Origin: Diadema setosum
Lineage: Eukaryota; Echinodermata; Echinoidea; Diadematoida; Diadematidae
Length of the DNA: 64,000 nucleotides
Direction: 5' to 3'
NCBI GenBank assembly: GCA_033980235.1
Contig: CM067069.1
Span: forward strand, 33,839,041 to 33,903,040
A program made the translations under genes and the position numbers. This document shows, one piece after another, positions 47,604 to 59,699 of this stretch. Position 1 is the stretch's first letter, and each line of letters begins with the position of its first letter. Below the pieces are notes generated by a model. That model was given only the letters and a program-made list of their open reading frames with translations. It was not told the DNA's origin and ran no database searches.

Positions 47604-50600
47604 ACCCTAAAGGGTAAAGGCCTACTCTATAAAGTTGAGGCCGTTGGTCATCCCTCATCAAAATCTACAAGGTCCTTATGCGGCACATGCATGAAAAGGG
47701 GATATTTGATTTCCACATCAGAAAAAGACTGGTATTGTCTTGTCAAGACATGAAAAGATATCTATGTTTTCCGGACGCCTCCTGCAAAATCACAGATAAT
47801 TGGCAGATCTTGTTGACAACGTGGTTTTGATGGAGAGATCTTTATTATGGTGCCCCGCAGGACATGACATCTGGAGTGCATTCAGTCATCGGTATAAGTT
47901 CGTTACTATTATAGAAGTCCAACCCGATCACAGCATTTTGTTGCCTTCAGCTGATTACTAGTCGTCCTTGTAACTTTATTCAAACATTGTGTAGAGCTTG
48001 CTTCTTCCATGCAGGTAGCTCATTTGCTGAATATTTATGTAATAATGGTCAAGACTTGGGATTGTGGCGGAAGAATTCGTATGTTTTTGCATTTGATTAT
48101 GTATATGCACCAAGCGTATGAGGCCCTGTCATTTCAAACTCAAAGCGCAGGTGGACTAATTTCTGTCGCATCATCCCTGTACCATGACCAAAGTGACTTT
48201 GTCACAGGAATCTGCTTGAAGGAAGGTGCTGTCTTGAAAGATGGTTGGAGAAGCTGCTCTGATAGCCGACATTCTTTATCAGGATTAGTACACTCCAACA
48301 GCTTTCTAGATAAGTAATAGCCTTTGGTTATGATTTACCCAGTAATCTGAAATCTGAACAATTCGCCTGACCTTCCAAATAACTCTTATACAGTGCCGAG
48401 TGTGATCCTCAGCCTCTCTGTGCAATCTCCAAGCAACTTTTCTCAGTCTACTGAAATATCCTTGGTGATTTTTCTATGTCTTGAACTTCCACCATTGACT
48501 TCGTTAACAGTCTGAGGAGTGTACTTGAATGTTGGTCAACAATTATAGCTTGCATCTTCCTGGCTTTCCATATGGGCTGGTTACCATGTTTAGGCTTTCT
48601 TCAGAGGGTGTTGTTAATCTCACTGAGCTCTTACGCACTTGCGACTTCGAAGTTTCCGCAGTCACGTTTGCATATGTTGCTGCACTTGCTTTTCCACAGT
48701 GGCACAATTTTGGATGTACTTGTACATGTATTTAGGATGTATCTACATCAACAAGTGACGAGAACACTTTGACAACGAATCGCACAGCGAGTACTTTCTT
48801 CGTATGCCAAGATTATTTTCGTATTTGTATTTTGAAGACAGCACCTTAGATGATTCTCATGAAATACATAAGTCATAATGTCACTGTCTCTTCGCTTCAA
48901 AGTTTATTGCGATCATTTACGTTATATCACTCATCTTCACTTCCACGTTATTGACTGGTTTGATGTTGGCTTTTCATTCCTTAGTATCACAAACTCAGTT
49001 TCATCATAGACTGTTTCATCAGTAAAACATCGCTCATCAGCGGCATTTGATTGTAGCATCCGGCGACCACACCCACACCTGCTGCTACATCGGACGCTTT
49101 CTCTCGGCTAACCCCAAATTCCTGTTGATTTCGTCACCAAGCTATTTATTGATTACCCAACTTTCCTGATATTTTTTTTCTTTTCTCAGTTCGTCCTTCG
49201 TTTTGCTTTCTTGTATATATTTTGAGTTGTCCTCTTTCTCTCTTGCACCTAACACGGACATGACCGATCGTTCTGTCCAGATCTACAGGCCTTGCGGATC
49301 TTTTCCGGTACATGACCCGCGTCCGCGAGGTAGCTCGTAGAATGGAAGTCTAACCTTGTTTAGGTCCTATCCATTTTTTACTCTCACAGCAGCATTAAGA
49401 CGATATCGTCCCAAATCTCTAGCGTTCAATGCTCTTGATTTAGTGTTCAGCAGGGCTGGTCAGCCTTTGCGATGTGACGTTTAGCTGCATCCGGATATGG
49501 CTCAGAGGACTCTTCCCCTCTTATTTCCAGGTGTATACGCCAAGTTTTCTCCATTATTTGAAAGCATTAATAGACTTTCTACAAGTAACATTAATGTTGA
49601 CGCTAAGCAGGTATCACCTTAAACGTCGTGGACTTTGCCATCTGCAGAAACTTTGTATATAGTGTCAATCATTTTTGGCGCAGCTAACCCATACTTTTTA
49701 TCCACGTTGAAGCGCAATTTCGTCATCTTCTGGCACAATATTGATGGTTTAGTCGTTTGCATTCCAGATTAGCTGGAAACAGATTGACAGTCACACGAGA
49801 GTAGAGAAATACAGTACAGCTCTGTTCGTGAGTTTACTCTTTCCTATTATAGGACTCTGGTTATCAGTGTCCAAGAGTTTAGGCTTTACACTAAGAATCC
49901 TATGTCTATTGTTCAGAAAAACAGGTCTTTCAGTAAATTATCCTTTGCATCAATATTTCTCCGACACTTCACTTTTAGGGAGAACTCCATGGAGAATCCA
50001 AGGTGATGTGATTTCGGAAAGAAATTGAGACGCATCATTTTCTTTCTCTCATTTTTCTTCTTTTACATCATTCCCTTGTAGTTTGGAATCCCCGGAGCCG
50101 GAAGGTTCTATCCATCGAAGTGCATGGAAATTCTAATACCTGCAACATTTCATTTTACCCATTTTCTTGTACCCCATAATGTATTTGCGTGAATTGTAAC
50201 GGCATATACATGTAATGATATCAATAACTTGAATTAAGCACAATTGTTTACACCAATGTAACAGTCTCTTGGCTTTCATTTTCAGGGAATGGAAGTAGGT
50301 AGGTAAATCTTGCAGAAAGACGTATGACCAGCAGGCTAGTTGTAATTGAGGAAATTTTGGACGTTCATGGAGCGGCAGGAGAAAGAAGGATTCAAGCGGG
50401 AACATTTCCTCGATGGAAGTCTTTCCCTGGAAATTGCAGTCTCTTAGCTCTACACTCCTAGCTGTCTGCTAACCATCCGAGAGCACCCATCATGCTTGGC
50501 CATTCCACGCAACGTACAGCACAAGCACCTCATCTCAAGAACACACTACCAATTGCACGGACACACAAGAGTTGCCGAAAAAATACATTGGCCTGACATG

Positions 50601-51214
50601 CTGGATTCTTCGTGATCTCATGCGATAAGGATTTCGCACACGTCCTTGCAGAAGTGGCATTTTTCCTGATGAACCTGTCATCTATATTAGATCAGTTTGC
50701 ACTGTTTTAACCAGTCGATATGCCCTTCTGTACGCCCGTCTGTTTCAACACACATAGTGAAGACCGCCTCACTCTGTTTATAGCTACATGATTTCTCGAT
50801 GTTATAAGAATGTTATAACTGGTGCTATCGAAAATGAAGTGTGATTGTCCCCGTCCGGCTCTGATGTCGTAGAAAAGTTCTGTACTGTTCGCACTAGCAA
50901 ACATTGATGATTCTTTATGAGATAAAATATGTTACACATGCCGGACCATAAACATACCTGCTCCCTGATTATCTATAATCTTTCTCAACTGAACAGTGAC
51001 CAAGTTCAGGGATATTCCTAGCCAACGTACCCCAACTGCATGTGAATCATCTGTTTTTCAAGAATTTAACAAAGATATCAAGACAACACTGGTGAACTTG
51101 CTCATTACATTTCAACATTACAATCAACCGGAATGGAAAGTGCAGTGAGAGGTTCATAAGACAACCTTCAGCAGCCTGTAATGCAGATATCAGAGGAGAC
51201 TCAACTCGCCTGCG
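47604..51214. other. Long unclassified stretch
   Basis: 3.6 kb with no transposon ends, tandem repeats or microsatellites that I can see, which is rare in this window. If the exon at 47541 is real, the first part would be its 3' UTR. The open frames here are short and carry no domain signal. Confidence 0.35.
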
Positions 51215-52135
51215 TGGAATCGTTCAAGCACGGGACAGTGCAGGATGGTGCGGCAAACATGGGTTCGTTTAAGCACGGGACAGTGCAGGATGGCGCGGGT
51301 ACGTGGAATCGTTTAAGCACAGGACAGTGCAGGATGGCGCTGGTACATGGAATCGATTGAGCACGGACAGTGCAGGATGGTGCAGCTACTTGGAATCCTT
51401 TGAACACGGGTCAGTGCAGGATGGCGCGACTGCATAAAATTGTTTGAGCTCGGGACAGTGCAGGATTTCGCGGCTACATGGAATCGTTTTAGCACGGAAC
51501 AGTGCAGGATGGTGCGGCTACGTGTACTTGGAATCGTTTGATCACGGGAGAGTGTAGGATGGCGCGATTGCATGGAATCGTTTGAGCTCGGGACAGGAGG
51601 ATGGCGCGGCTACATGGAATCGTTTGATCACAGGACAGTGCAGGATGGCGCGGCTGCATGGGATCGTTTGAGCTCGGGACAGTGCAGGATGGTGCGGCTA
51701 CTTAAAATCGTTTGAGCACGGGAGAGTGTAGGATGGCGCGACTGCATGGAATCGTTTGAGCACGGGACAGTGCAGGATGGCGCGGCTACTTGGAATCGTT
51801 TGAGCACGGGACAGTGCAGGATGTTGCGGCTACATTGAATCGTTTGAGCACGGACAGTGCAGGATGGCGCGGCTACTTGGAATCGTTTGAGCATGGGACA
51901 GTGCAGGATGGCGCGGCTACATTGAATCGTTTGAGCACGGACAGTGCAGGATGGCGCGGCTACTTGGAATCGTTTGAGCATGGGACAGTGCAGGATGTTG
52001 CGGCTACATGGAATCGTTTGAGCACGGGACAGTGCCGGATGGTGCGGCTACTTGGAATCGCTTGAGCACGGGACATTGCAGGATGGTGCAGCTGCATGGA
52101 GTTTTTGAGGGCGGGACAGTGCAGAATGGCGGAGC
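51215..52135. repeat. 44-bp minisatellite, about 21 copies
   Basis: The unit contains 'gagcacgggacagtgcagga' then 'tggcgcggctacatggaatc' and 'gttt'. Some units lose one base (gcacggacag) or carry changes such as 'ctcggg' or 'gatgttg'. Frames run through on both strands because the unit lacks stops, but 44 is not a multiple of three and the phase slips. Confidence 0.95.
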
Positions 52136-52515
52136 TACAACTTCTTCGTCGCCCCGTGAATTGATGACCCAGTGCAAATAATATCACATCCAGGTATAGT
52201 GCATTACACACACTGCCCATGAAAACAAATTCATGGAATTTTATATACTAAGTATTGGTAACCTTTCATAGCATCACTTTGATAGTTTTGATAATGATAA
52301 TAATAGTTGAGTTCTATAAAGCAAACTCCTGTCTTGTTTTACACCGGCACTATGAACACAAAGGCATAATTGTGAAGAAATTACATTCAAAATAACAGTA
52401 AAAATGGCACAAAACCTATACTGTAACACACAAACACACACAAAAAAAGACGTCACAATAAAATTTTGCATCAACTGTAGGAAAGAAAAGTGATGTATGC
52501 TATGATCTGGTCAAT
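52136..52515. other. Unclassified DNA
   Basis: Nothing recognised. Confidence 0.35.
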
Positions 52516-54104
52516 AGCACAATCAGGGTATGCAATTGTGTAACAGGGCAAAAATGGAAAAAAAAACTTGGTGAAAATGCTTTTTTTGTTGTTTGTTGTA
52601 GCTGAGTGTTCAAATTTTCATTTCATGTAAAGAAAGAGTCCAAATTTTGCATTAACTGTGCATAAATTAGCATTTAAATTAGGGGTGTCGAATTACATTG
52701 AAATGACTAATATATTGGAAAAATTCATTAAAAAAAAAGGAGAATGTTTTTTTTTTCATCTGATATTGCTGTTAGATATTCCTGATAAATATCCCTTTCA
52801 TTCACCACCAGCACATAGCCATGACATATCACAAAATATGAATAAATTTCATATTTTCACTTCTCGAAATGGATGATCAATTTTGTAGGCATCATTTTGA
52901 ATTCAAATAAAACCACTTTTACATATTTTATCATATTTCACTTTTGCCAAAGAGTGAAGAGGCGAAACTTTTAGGAATAGGTAACAGACATATAGTGGCC
53001 ATTATTACAAATTTTTCTGAAATTAGGGCTGGTACTTTGGAAGATATGATATTTTTCATCAAAAAATCATCTGTACAGTTTGACCTTGAATGTGCGCACA
53101 GTGTTTGGATCAATTCTCATATTTGTAAACACAGATAGAAGAATGAATGTTAGATTTATGATGACTTGAGTTGATATCTAAGCTGTGACACTCAAACAAT
53201 GACATATTAAGTCAAAATATGTTTTTGCTTATGATATCTTTAGAAATTGAACAAGCATTGAAATATGAACACTGACCTTCATGACCTTCATGCAGTATAA
53301 CATGGGCGTGTATCGCAATTTTTTATGCTCAGCAATTTGTAAAAATATAAAAAAAAAATAAGTTCCTATTGCTCAAATTTGCTAAAATTTTCACAATAGA
53401 TTTCTACATATGTACAATTCATGGTTAAAAAAACAAGGATATTCAATAAGGGGAAAAGATTCTTTAAAGTAGTCAAATTAGGATATACCTCACTGAAAAT
53501 ACTGAAAAATGGCTGCACTTATTTTCCTCAGCATTTGAAAATGGCTCAAAACTCAAAACTGGCTGAACATTTATTGGCAAACAGCACACCATATTGTAGT
53601 GTGTCTTCAGTACTTTCAGGAAAAGCAGAAAAATAAGCTGTTTCTCCATGTATAGCTGTACAGCATGGGTTCAAAGGTCACAATGTCACAAAAATAAGCC
53701 AGCATTACACTCCTACCAGGATGGGACTTCAGACCTTATAACTTTCTCCAGCTGAAAGAACCACTGTTTTTTATTGCATGCAAGCAATGCCAGGAAAAAA
53801 AAAATCCATTAATTTGATACCAAACACATAGGGGTAGACTTAAAATATGGACCTCAAATCTTGATTTTAAGTAAGTTGTAAAACGATTTTTTTTTTGACG
53901 CATTACGTGGGTTTTGGGGGACTTTTTGGTAATTAATCTTTAATAATTAACAGTAAATGAGAAGAAATTAGCTATTGTCTTACCACATGTGATTACTGAT
54001 GTCTTAGCGTGCTGCATGTGAATTTTTAAGTCAGTTGGTGCATTCTTTTAGAAGTTACAATTTTTTAAAGTGAGAAAGTCATGATTGCATACCCTAATTG
54101 TGCT
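52516..54104. mobile_element. 1.6-kb element with 21-bp TIR
   Basis: The left end AGCACAATCAGGGTATGCAA and the right end TTGCATACCCTAATTGTGCT match at 20 of 21 positions over the full repeat. The interior is AT-rich and non-coding, with no inner palindrome seen. Target duplication unclear. Confidence 0.65.
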
Positions 54105-54389
54105 TATCACCTTCTACGAATACTGTACATGTGGGGACAGTTGGGTTAACCCATTCCTTGAGATATTGTGGACTGATAATGTAGTTTGTAAACAAAATGA
54201 ATACGTTTGATACAAGACGCTTTTTATGGAAAGCTAGTGAATGGGAGGAAGGCTATTTGATATTTTACCATGCATTTGGAGCTGTTCAATAATGCGTGAA
54301 ATAATATTTTCAATCCTTTGAAGAATACTCTGGTTGTCTGAGGAAGATTCCTAGTTTATTAGCTAGCTACATGTATCTCAATTATCGCA

Positions 54390-54880
54390 GTTCAAAGACA
54401 TCGACGTGCAGCTGTGATAAACTTGCAGACCTGCTTGATGTGCTCCTTGGCGAGATGTTTATCAAGAAGGACGCCAAGACTTCAGACACATAACGATAGT
54501 GTGATGTTGGCGTCACCGATATGCACTGCTATAGGAATTGGGAATAGGGGAGAAGTGAATGAATTCTCTTAGTCGTTCAAGTACGGCATTTTTGACAGAC
54601 CAGCTAGCGTTTGATGTCAACAAGACACTTGTTCAGCTTGAGAACAGATGCTTCTAAATCGGCCGGATTGAAAGTGACCAGAATCTTTGTGTCATCTGCA
54701 TAAACCATCGGTTGTAAGCAATGATATTGATGATGTCTATGACGTTGATAACTGAAGAACTGCAAAGAGTATAATATTGGTGGTCCCAACACCGAGCCAT
54801 GTGGGACGCCACATATCCACTGCCGTCCTGAAATTTATAGATCTCGTCCCATCCCATTAAGCGCAGGAAATACAATGAAG
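54390..54880 (-). pseudogene. Non-LTR retrotransposon reverse-transcriptase relic
   Basis: Minus-strand reading gives CGVPHGSVLGPPILYSLQF, then in another frame VYADDTKILVTFNPADLEAS and VLKLNKCLVDIKR, then after more breaks SLGVLLDKHLAKEHIKQVCK. These are the G-P-G-S-V-L-G-P, Y-A-D-D and L-G-V-xx-D blocks of CR1/L2/Jockey-type reverse transcriptase, in order. At least two frameshifts and internal stops; the piece is 5'- and 3'-truncated. Confidence 0.85.
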
Positions 54881-54920
54881 GAGTTCATAGTGTATACCTA
54901 TACATCGCACATCAAGCAGA

Positions 54921-54921
<1 letters not shown>

Positions 54922-54955
<34 letters not shown>

Positions 54956-54970
54956 TCTCTCTCTCTCTCA
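54922..54970. repeat. (CT)n microsatellite
   Basis: CT repeats with one cc interruption; (RE)n peptides in shadow frames come from this. Confidence 0.95.
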
Positions 54971-56089
54971 CATACTGAAACACACAGGCTGCAGTAGCTA
55001 TGACAAAGACGGAGACTTTTTCTGACATTTTTATACATGTGCTCAAATTTATTTCTGTCATCTGCCGACTCAACAGCATAATCAAACCTGTCAAAGTGCA
55101 GTGCCATCCAGGTCAAAAAGAATATACAAATTGTACCTGGATTCACCTTGTTAGGACTACTCTAAAAATTAATGCACATGTAGTTTCCTTATTTGCTTAT
55201 TCCCTCCATGGAATTTTTATGAAACGATTACAAATACGACATAACAAATAGTTTCATACATTTCTTCTTTTTTTTTTTTTGCATGCACTGTTTATATTCT
55301 AGTATTATCTCAGTAGCCAGTTACATTTCTGGCTTAAGGAAAGTAATAAAAAAAGGCAATAGAGTTGTCATATACAAGCTTCACAAGGGTCATAAAATGT
55401 CACATAACGGCGTAGTTGTGCACTGCTGTAAGGGGAAAATACCGGCGGTACTCGGTACCTAAAAGTTACAATCTGTTTTAATATCACAAACAAAACACAA
55501 CATCAGCTTCCACAAACAGATGAGCCATTCCTTCCTTTGACACTGTTTCTTCAGGCATATTCACACAAAAGCTCCATTTTTCAAATAGGGTGCCACAATA
55601 CATGCAAAAAGTACTTGTATGTGAAATCTGCATACCACTGCAGTAACAGAGACTATCATTCATAACTCACTGTGTATGTGGTTTCACATTGTTGTGTGTG
55701 TGTAAAGAGAAGTAAAACAAAATATGAGAGCTATGGTAGCTGAGGGGGGGGGGGGGGAGGTCCTTATCTCGTGTATCAATAAGCAGCATCATTTATTGTT
55801 ACACCATGACATTCCTCCAACAGTTTCATACATTTCTGATCAAGAACACATGTTTTCTAAAACTATATTTTGACTTCTCATTCTCCTCACTGAATACTGG
55901 TATTCATTTTACACTTATTTTGTCGCCTTGGGGTGAGCATGGGACGGATTTGTGTGTGTGTGTGTGTTGTTGTTGTTGTTGTTTTTTGTGGCACGTTTGT
56001 CATTGGCCAATCATCTACGGCTCGTATAATGCACAAGTGTACAATGTACACTACGTTTTATGTCTACCTATTCGATAGGCAAAGTGCAA
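54971..56089. other. Unclassified DNA
   Basis: No gene recognised. Holds a G tract at 55744-55757 and short GT and TTG runs near 55951-55985. Confidence 0.35.
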
Positions 56090-56564
56090 TGTTTTCCTTT
56101 TGTGTATCAGCATACACATGTAGGTCACAACTGAGTATCAGAAAATCTTTATTTCTAATGATTTCAAGTGAGGGATCTCTGCCCTGTGGTGTGTGTATTA
56201 AAATGTATATTCATGTACATACGTATACGTCCATTTAGGGATATATATACATATATGCATATATATACACAGTACAGTACACATATAATTATATACACCG
56301 TATGTATTATTGTATATGAAGAGTTTGTTCGCAAAAACCGATAAGTCCATATTTGCCAAATGAAGATATTTGCGATTAAAGATCAAGAAAAATAAAGAGA
56401 ATAATATGAAAATGTGTGCTTCTTTTGGCCATAATTTCAAAAATATACCGTTATATGAAGTGACCAATATATCATTTAAAAGGTATTATTTTGTACTTCA
56501 TGACAGAGACCGTAACTCAAAATCTTCAAAAATGGACTTATTGGCTTTTGCAAACAAACCCTTC

Positions 56565-56625
<61 letters not shown>

Positions 56626-56910
56626 TATGAAGGGTTTAGAATAAGTGCATGTATATTCATATGATATGTATTTTCATATTACAGTGTGTGTGTGTGTGTA
56701 TTATGTGTGTGTAGGCCTATCTTGTATTGCTCGTATAATAATTGGAAGTATATTATAGAGTGTCCAACTATTTGAAAGGCAAAGTTCAATGTTTTCCTTT
56801 CGTGTATTAGTACATGTATGTATATACATGTAGTTCACAATTGATTACTATCAGAAAGCCTTTATTTCACTCCAAGTGAGGGATCTCTGCCCTGTGGTGT
56901 ATGTACATAT
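56090..56910. repeat. Direct duplication around a MITE
   Basis: About 56085-56195 is repeated at about 56785-56905: 'atgttttccttt', 'cagaaa', 'gtgagggatctctgccctgtggtgt'. Copies differ by small insertions. Confidence 0.75.
56317..56575. mobile_element. TIR MITE set in TA repeats, copy 1
   Basis: 'tatgaagagtttgttcgcaa' and 'aaaccgataagtccatattt' on the left; 'aaaatggacttattggcttt' and 'tgcaaacaaacccttcatat' inverted on the right. A (TA)n tract follows at 56569-56612. Confidence 0.85.
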
Positions 56911-57000
56911 GTACATACTCAATAAAGTAATGCACGTAGGGGTATACATTGTATATGTAAAGTAAGGCATATTTATTTTATGTATATTCATGATATATAT

Positions 57001-57787
57001 ATCGGATGTCCCCCCCCCCCAAAAAAAAAAAAAAAAAACCAAAACAAAAACAAAAACAAACAAAAAAACAAAAAAAAACACCAAAACCCCCCCCCCAAAA
57101 AAAAACAAAAAAAAAACAAAAAAAAAATAAAAAAAACATAAAAACATTAAAAAAAATACACACACACACACAAAAGCGGAACGGTGTATTTTCAGTTCCT
57201 TGCGTTCGTATAGTAATAATATTTTTTTTGACATCATTAGAAAAAGCATCTTCCGCAAAAGACAATAATACCAAAATCATTAAATTTGGTTCAGTGCTTT
57301 TTATTCTATGCCAATTTCTGTAAATGTCATTTTTAAATTTCGCTGGATTTTTACTTCTTATGAGATAATTTTGGCGCGACACGCGATCCATACGGTGAAT
57401 ATTGTGTAAGCTCGATGATCCATGTCAACAAAAGATACAGCTTTCATATTTGGCGCGGGCCAGGAAAAAAACAGTGTGTGTGTGCGCGCGCCCAATGTGA
57501 AAGTTGAATCTTTTGCTGACATGGATCAACGAGCTTACACAATTCACCGTATGGAACGCGTGTCGCACCCAAATTATTATCTCATACGTCGCAAAAATCC
57601 GACGAAATTTGAAAATGACTGCATTTCCAGAAATTGGCAAAGAATAAAAAGTACTGAACCAAATTTAATGATTTTGGTATAATTGTCTTCTGCGGAAGAT
57701 GCTCTTTGCAATGATATATAAAAAAATATATCACTTTTAGAACCCAAGGTACTGAAAATCCACCGTTCCGCTTTTTTTGGGACGCCC

Positions 57788-57792
<5 letters not shown>
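57001..57792. mobile_element. Mariner-type palindromic MITE with expanded left TIR
   Basis: Left end atcggatgtccc and right end gggacgcccggtat are inverted copies, the gggcgtccc type of mariner end. Inner arms match closely: 'gcggaacggtg' / 'caccgttccgc', and 'tccatacggtgaat' / 'attcaccgtatgga'. In the left end a 150-base C/A low-complexity tract (57011-57166) sits between the end and the matching arm. Non-coding; KKQKQ-like frames are artefacts. Confidence 0.78.
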
Positions 57793-57827
<35 letters not shown>

Positions 57828-57829
57828 AC

Positions 57830-57876
<47 letters not shown>
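57792..57876. repeat. (TA)n tract
   Basis: TA repeats directly following the mariner-type right end, with one gatacata interruption. Confidence 0.93.
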
Positions 57877-57878
<2 letters not shown>

Positions 57879-57989
57879 TACATTGTATACACCGTATATG
57901 TATCCTACGTGTGTGTGTGTGCGTGTGTGTGTGAGCCTATGTGTTTATAGATATATATATACCGATATATATACATATATATATATATA

Positions 57990-58245
57990 TATGAAGAGTT
58001 TGTTTGCAAAATTGATAAGTCCATATTTGCCAAATGGAGATATTTGCGATTAAAGGTCAAGAAAAAAAAGAAAATAATAAGAAAATTTGTGCTTCTTTTG
58101 ACCATAACTTCAAAAATATACCTCTATATGTAGTGACCAATATATCATTTAAAAGGTATTATTTTGTACTTTATGACAGAGATCGTACTTCAAAATCTTC
58201 AAAAATGGACTTATCGGTTTTTGCAAACAAACCCTTCATATATAA
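57990..58245. mobile_element. TIR MITE set in TA repeats, copy 2
   Basis: Near-identical to the copy at 56317 in the same orientation ('ataagtccatatttgccaaa', 'gtgaccaatatatcatttaa'). TA repeats lie on its left, and tatataattctg on its right. Confidence 0.85.
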
Positions 58246-58261
58246 TTCTGACCCATATATG

Positions 58262-58322
58262 TGATAAAAACCTAAAATGGCATTAGGCGTTTTCAGCCTA
58301 ATGCCATTTTAGGTTTTTATCA
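58262..58322. repeat. Perfect 27-bp-arm hairpin
   Basis: 'tgataaaaacctaaaatggc' plus 'attaggc' pairs exactly with its inverted copy around gttttca. A short TA run and a GA run (58342-58364) follow. Confidence 0.92.
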
Positions 58323-59170
58323 TCTGTATATATATATATACAGAGAGAGAGAGAGAGAGAGAGATTACTATTCGCAGTAGAAACTGTCTTTAGATTGCCT
58401 GTACTTCTCTTTTATTCACAATATAATTTCACAAGGTTAGTCCTAATGAGCCTCCATGATTTATAGTGATGAGATAATAGAATAATCCAAACACTCGGAC
58501 TGAGTTTTGTCAAGCCCATCAGAGGTGTGGGGAGACTAAGGGATCGTCCGCGGCGTCTGTCCGTCCGTCGTCCTCCGTCGTCCGTCCGTAACGCTACAAA
58601 CACTTTACTCTTTACTCTGGGCTTCAATTGCAATCAAACTTCGAGGGAAGAGGGGTCATACAAAGTTTCACATTTACCATATATCGTCGTGCGCATGGCA
58701 GGTTGTCGTTAGCGCGCTTCCCTGCGCCTGGCAGATTGTCGTTACAGTAGCCGGGTTCACACGTACACCAATTAGCGGGATACAAATCTCGAGATTTGCA
58801 CCGCGATCGCCATCCCGAGCTTTTTGCACGTGTGGACAGAAAAAACCCAAAAATTAGCGGGATAAGCATCGCGATGCTAATCCCAAGAAATCTTGCGCTG
58901 GTTCGCCAATTAGCGGGATAATATTGCGCACAACACAATTAACAGCGAGGCCTCTGCGAAGAGGTCTTTAACCTCTTTGGAGCACAACAACAGCAGCGCG
59001 CGAACCACACCACTGACGCGTAAAAGACAATGGACAAAGGTAAGTGCGCGCAGGCAGTGAGAGAGAAGGGCGCTGTGTGACCCAGTTTGCAGGCTTTGCT
59101 GTTATCTCTATCGGCAATTAGCGGGATAATTCGGCACGTGTGGACGCTCGCCAAATTAGCTGGATGCGTG

Positions 59171-59404
59171 TTTTTTTTAGACGGCACAGATTGGGGAAAC
59201 TAAAAATCTGTCGGGGACCCTATCCCTAAACCTAACCCTAATCCTAATCCTAACCCTAACCATCAAACCCTAACCCTAACCCTAACCCTAACCCCAACCC
59301 TAACCCTAACCATAACCATAACCATAACCAAAAACCCTAACCCAACGTTTTTCCCATAGGTTTAACACGCGCCATGCCCCAATCTGTGCCGTCTTAAAAA
59401 AAAA
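59171..59404. mobile_element. Nested inverted-repeat element with telomere repeats in its loop
   Basis: 'ttagacggcacagattgggg' preceded by T's pairs with 'ccccaatctgtgccgtctta' followed by A's. The loop is mostly CCCTAA repeats. It interrupts an 'aattagcgggat' arm of the host element. Confidence 0.82.
59217..59343. repeat. Interstitial telomere-type (CCCTAA)n
   Basis: About ten exact CCCTAA units, mixed with variants (aacctaa, tcctaa, ccataa, ccccaa). That is the TTAGGG animal telomere repeat on the minus strand. Its position inside a transposon shows it is not a chromosome end. Confidence 0.9.
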
Positions 59405-59699
59405 CGCTAGCGGGATACCAATCGCGATCGCTATCCCGCTAATTTGGTACATGTGGACGCTCGCAAAAAAACTCGGGATGTGCATCGCAATCGTCATCCC
59501 GCTATTTTGTACGTGTGAACCCGGCTAATGTGGGAGTGCGCAATATGGCAGATTGTCGTTAGGGTGTGGGAGTGCGCATAGGGTTAACAACATTCTGCCA
59601 TGCGCACGGAAGTGCGCTAACAACAATCTGCCATGCGCACGGAAGCGCGCTAACGACAATCTGCCATGCGCACGACGATATATGAAGGTCACCTCAAGG

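Larger units (their letters stand above)
58757..59527. mobile_element. TIR element with AGCCGGGTTCACACGTACA ends
   Basis: AGCCGGGTTCACACGTAC on the left and its inverted copy GTACGTGTGAACCCGGCT on the right. The block 'aattagcgggat' and its complement repeat along both arms, with 'acgtgtgga' spacers. It carries the nested hairpin at 59171-59404. Confidence 0.82.
58527..59695. repeat. Composite repeat with TGGCAGATTGTCGTTAG boxes
   Basis: A GTCCGTCC tract at 58556-58590 leads into 'gcgcatggcaggttgtcgtt'. Further copies of catggcagattgtcgtta, direct or inverted, lie at about 58729, 59548, 59600, 59627 and 59656. The 58757-59527 TIR element splits this array. Confidence 0.65.

Noticed and set aside
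51201..52220. Several 68-117-residue frames with repeated SCTVP or DSAGW peptides; also considered as a CRISPR-like array
   Set aside because: 44-bp minisatellite with no unique spacers and period not divisible by three; animal DNA.
57006..57391. Frames rich in Lys/Gln or Phe/Val up to 137 residues
   Set aside because: They come from the C/A low-complexity tract and the palindromic MITE.
59217..59343. A chromosome end
   Set aside because: The CCCTAA tract is short, degenerate, embedded in nested elements, and followed by thousands of bases of ordinary sequence.
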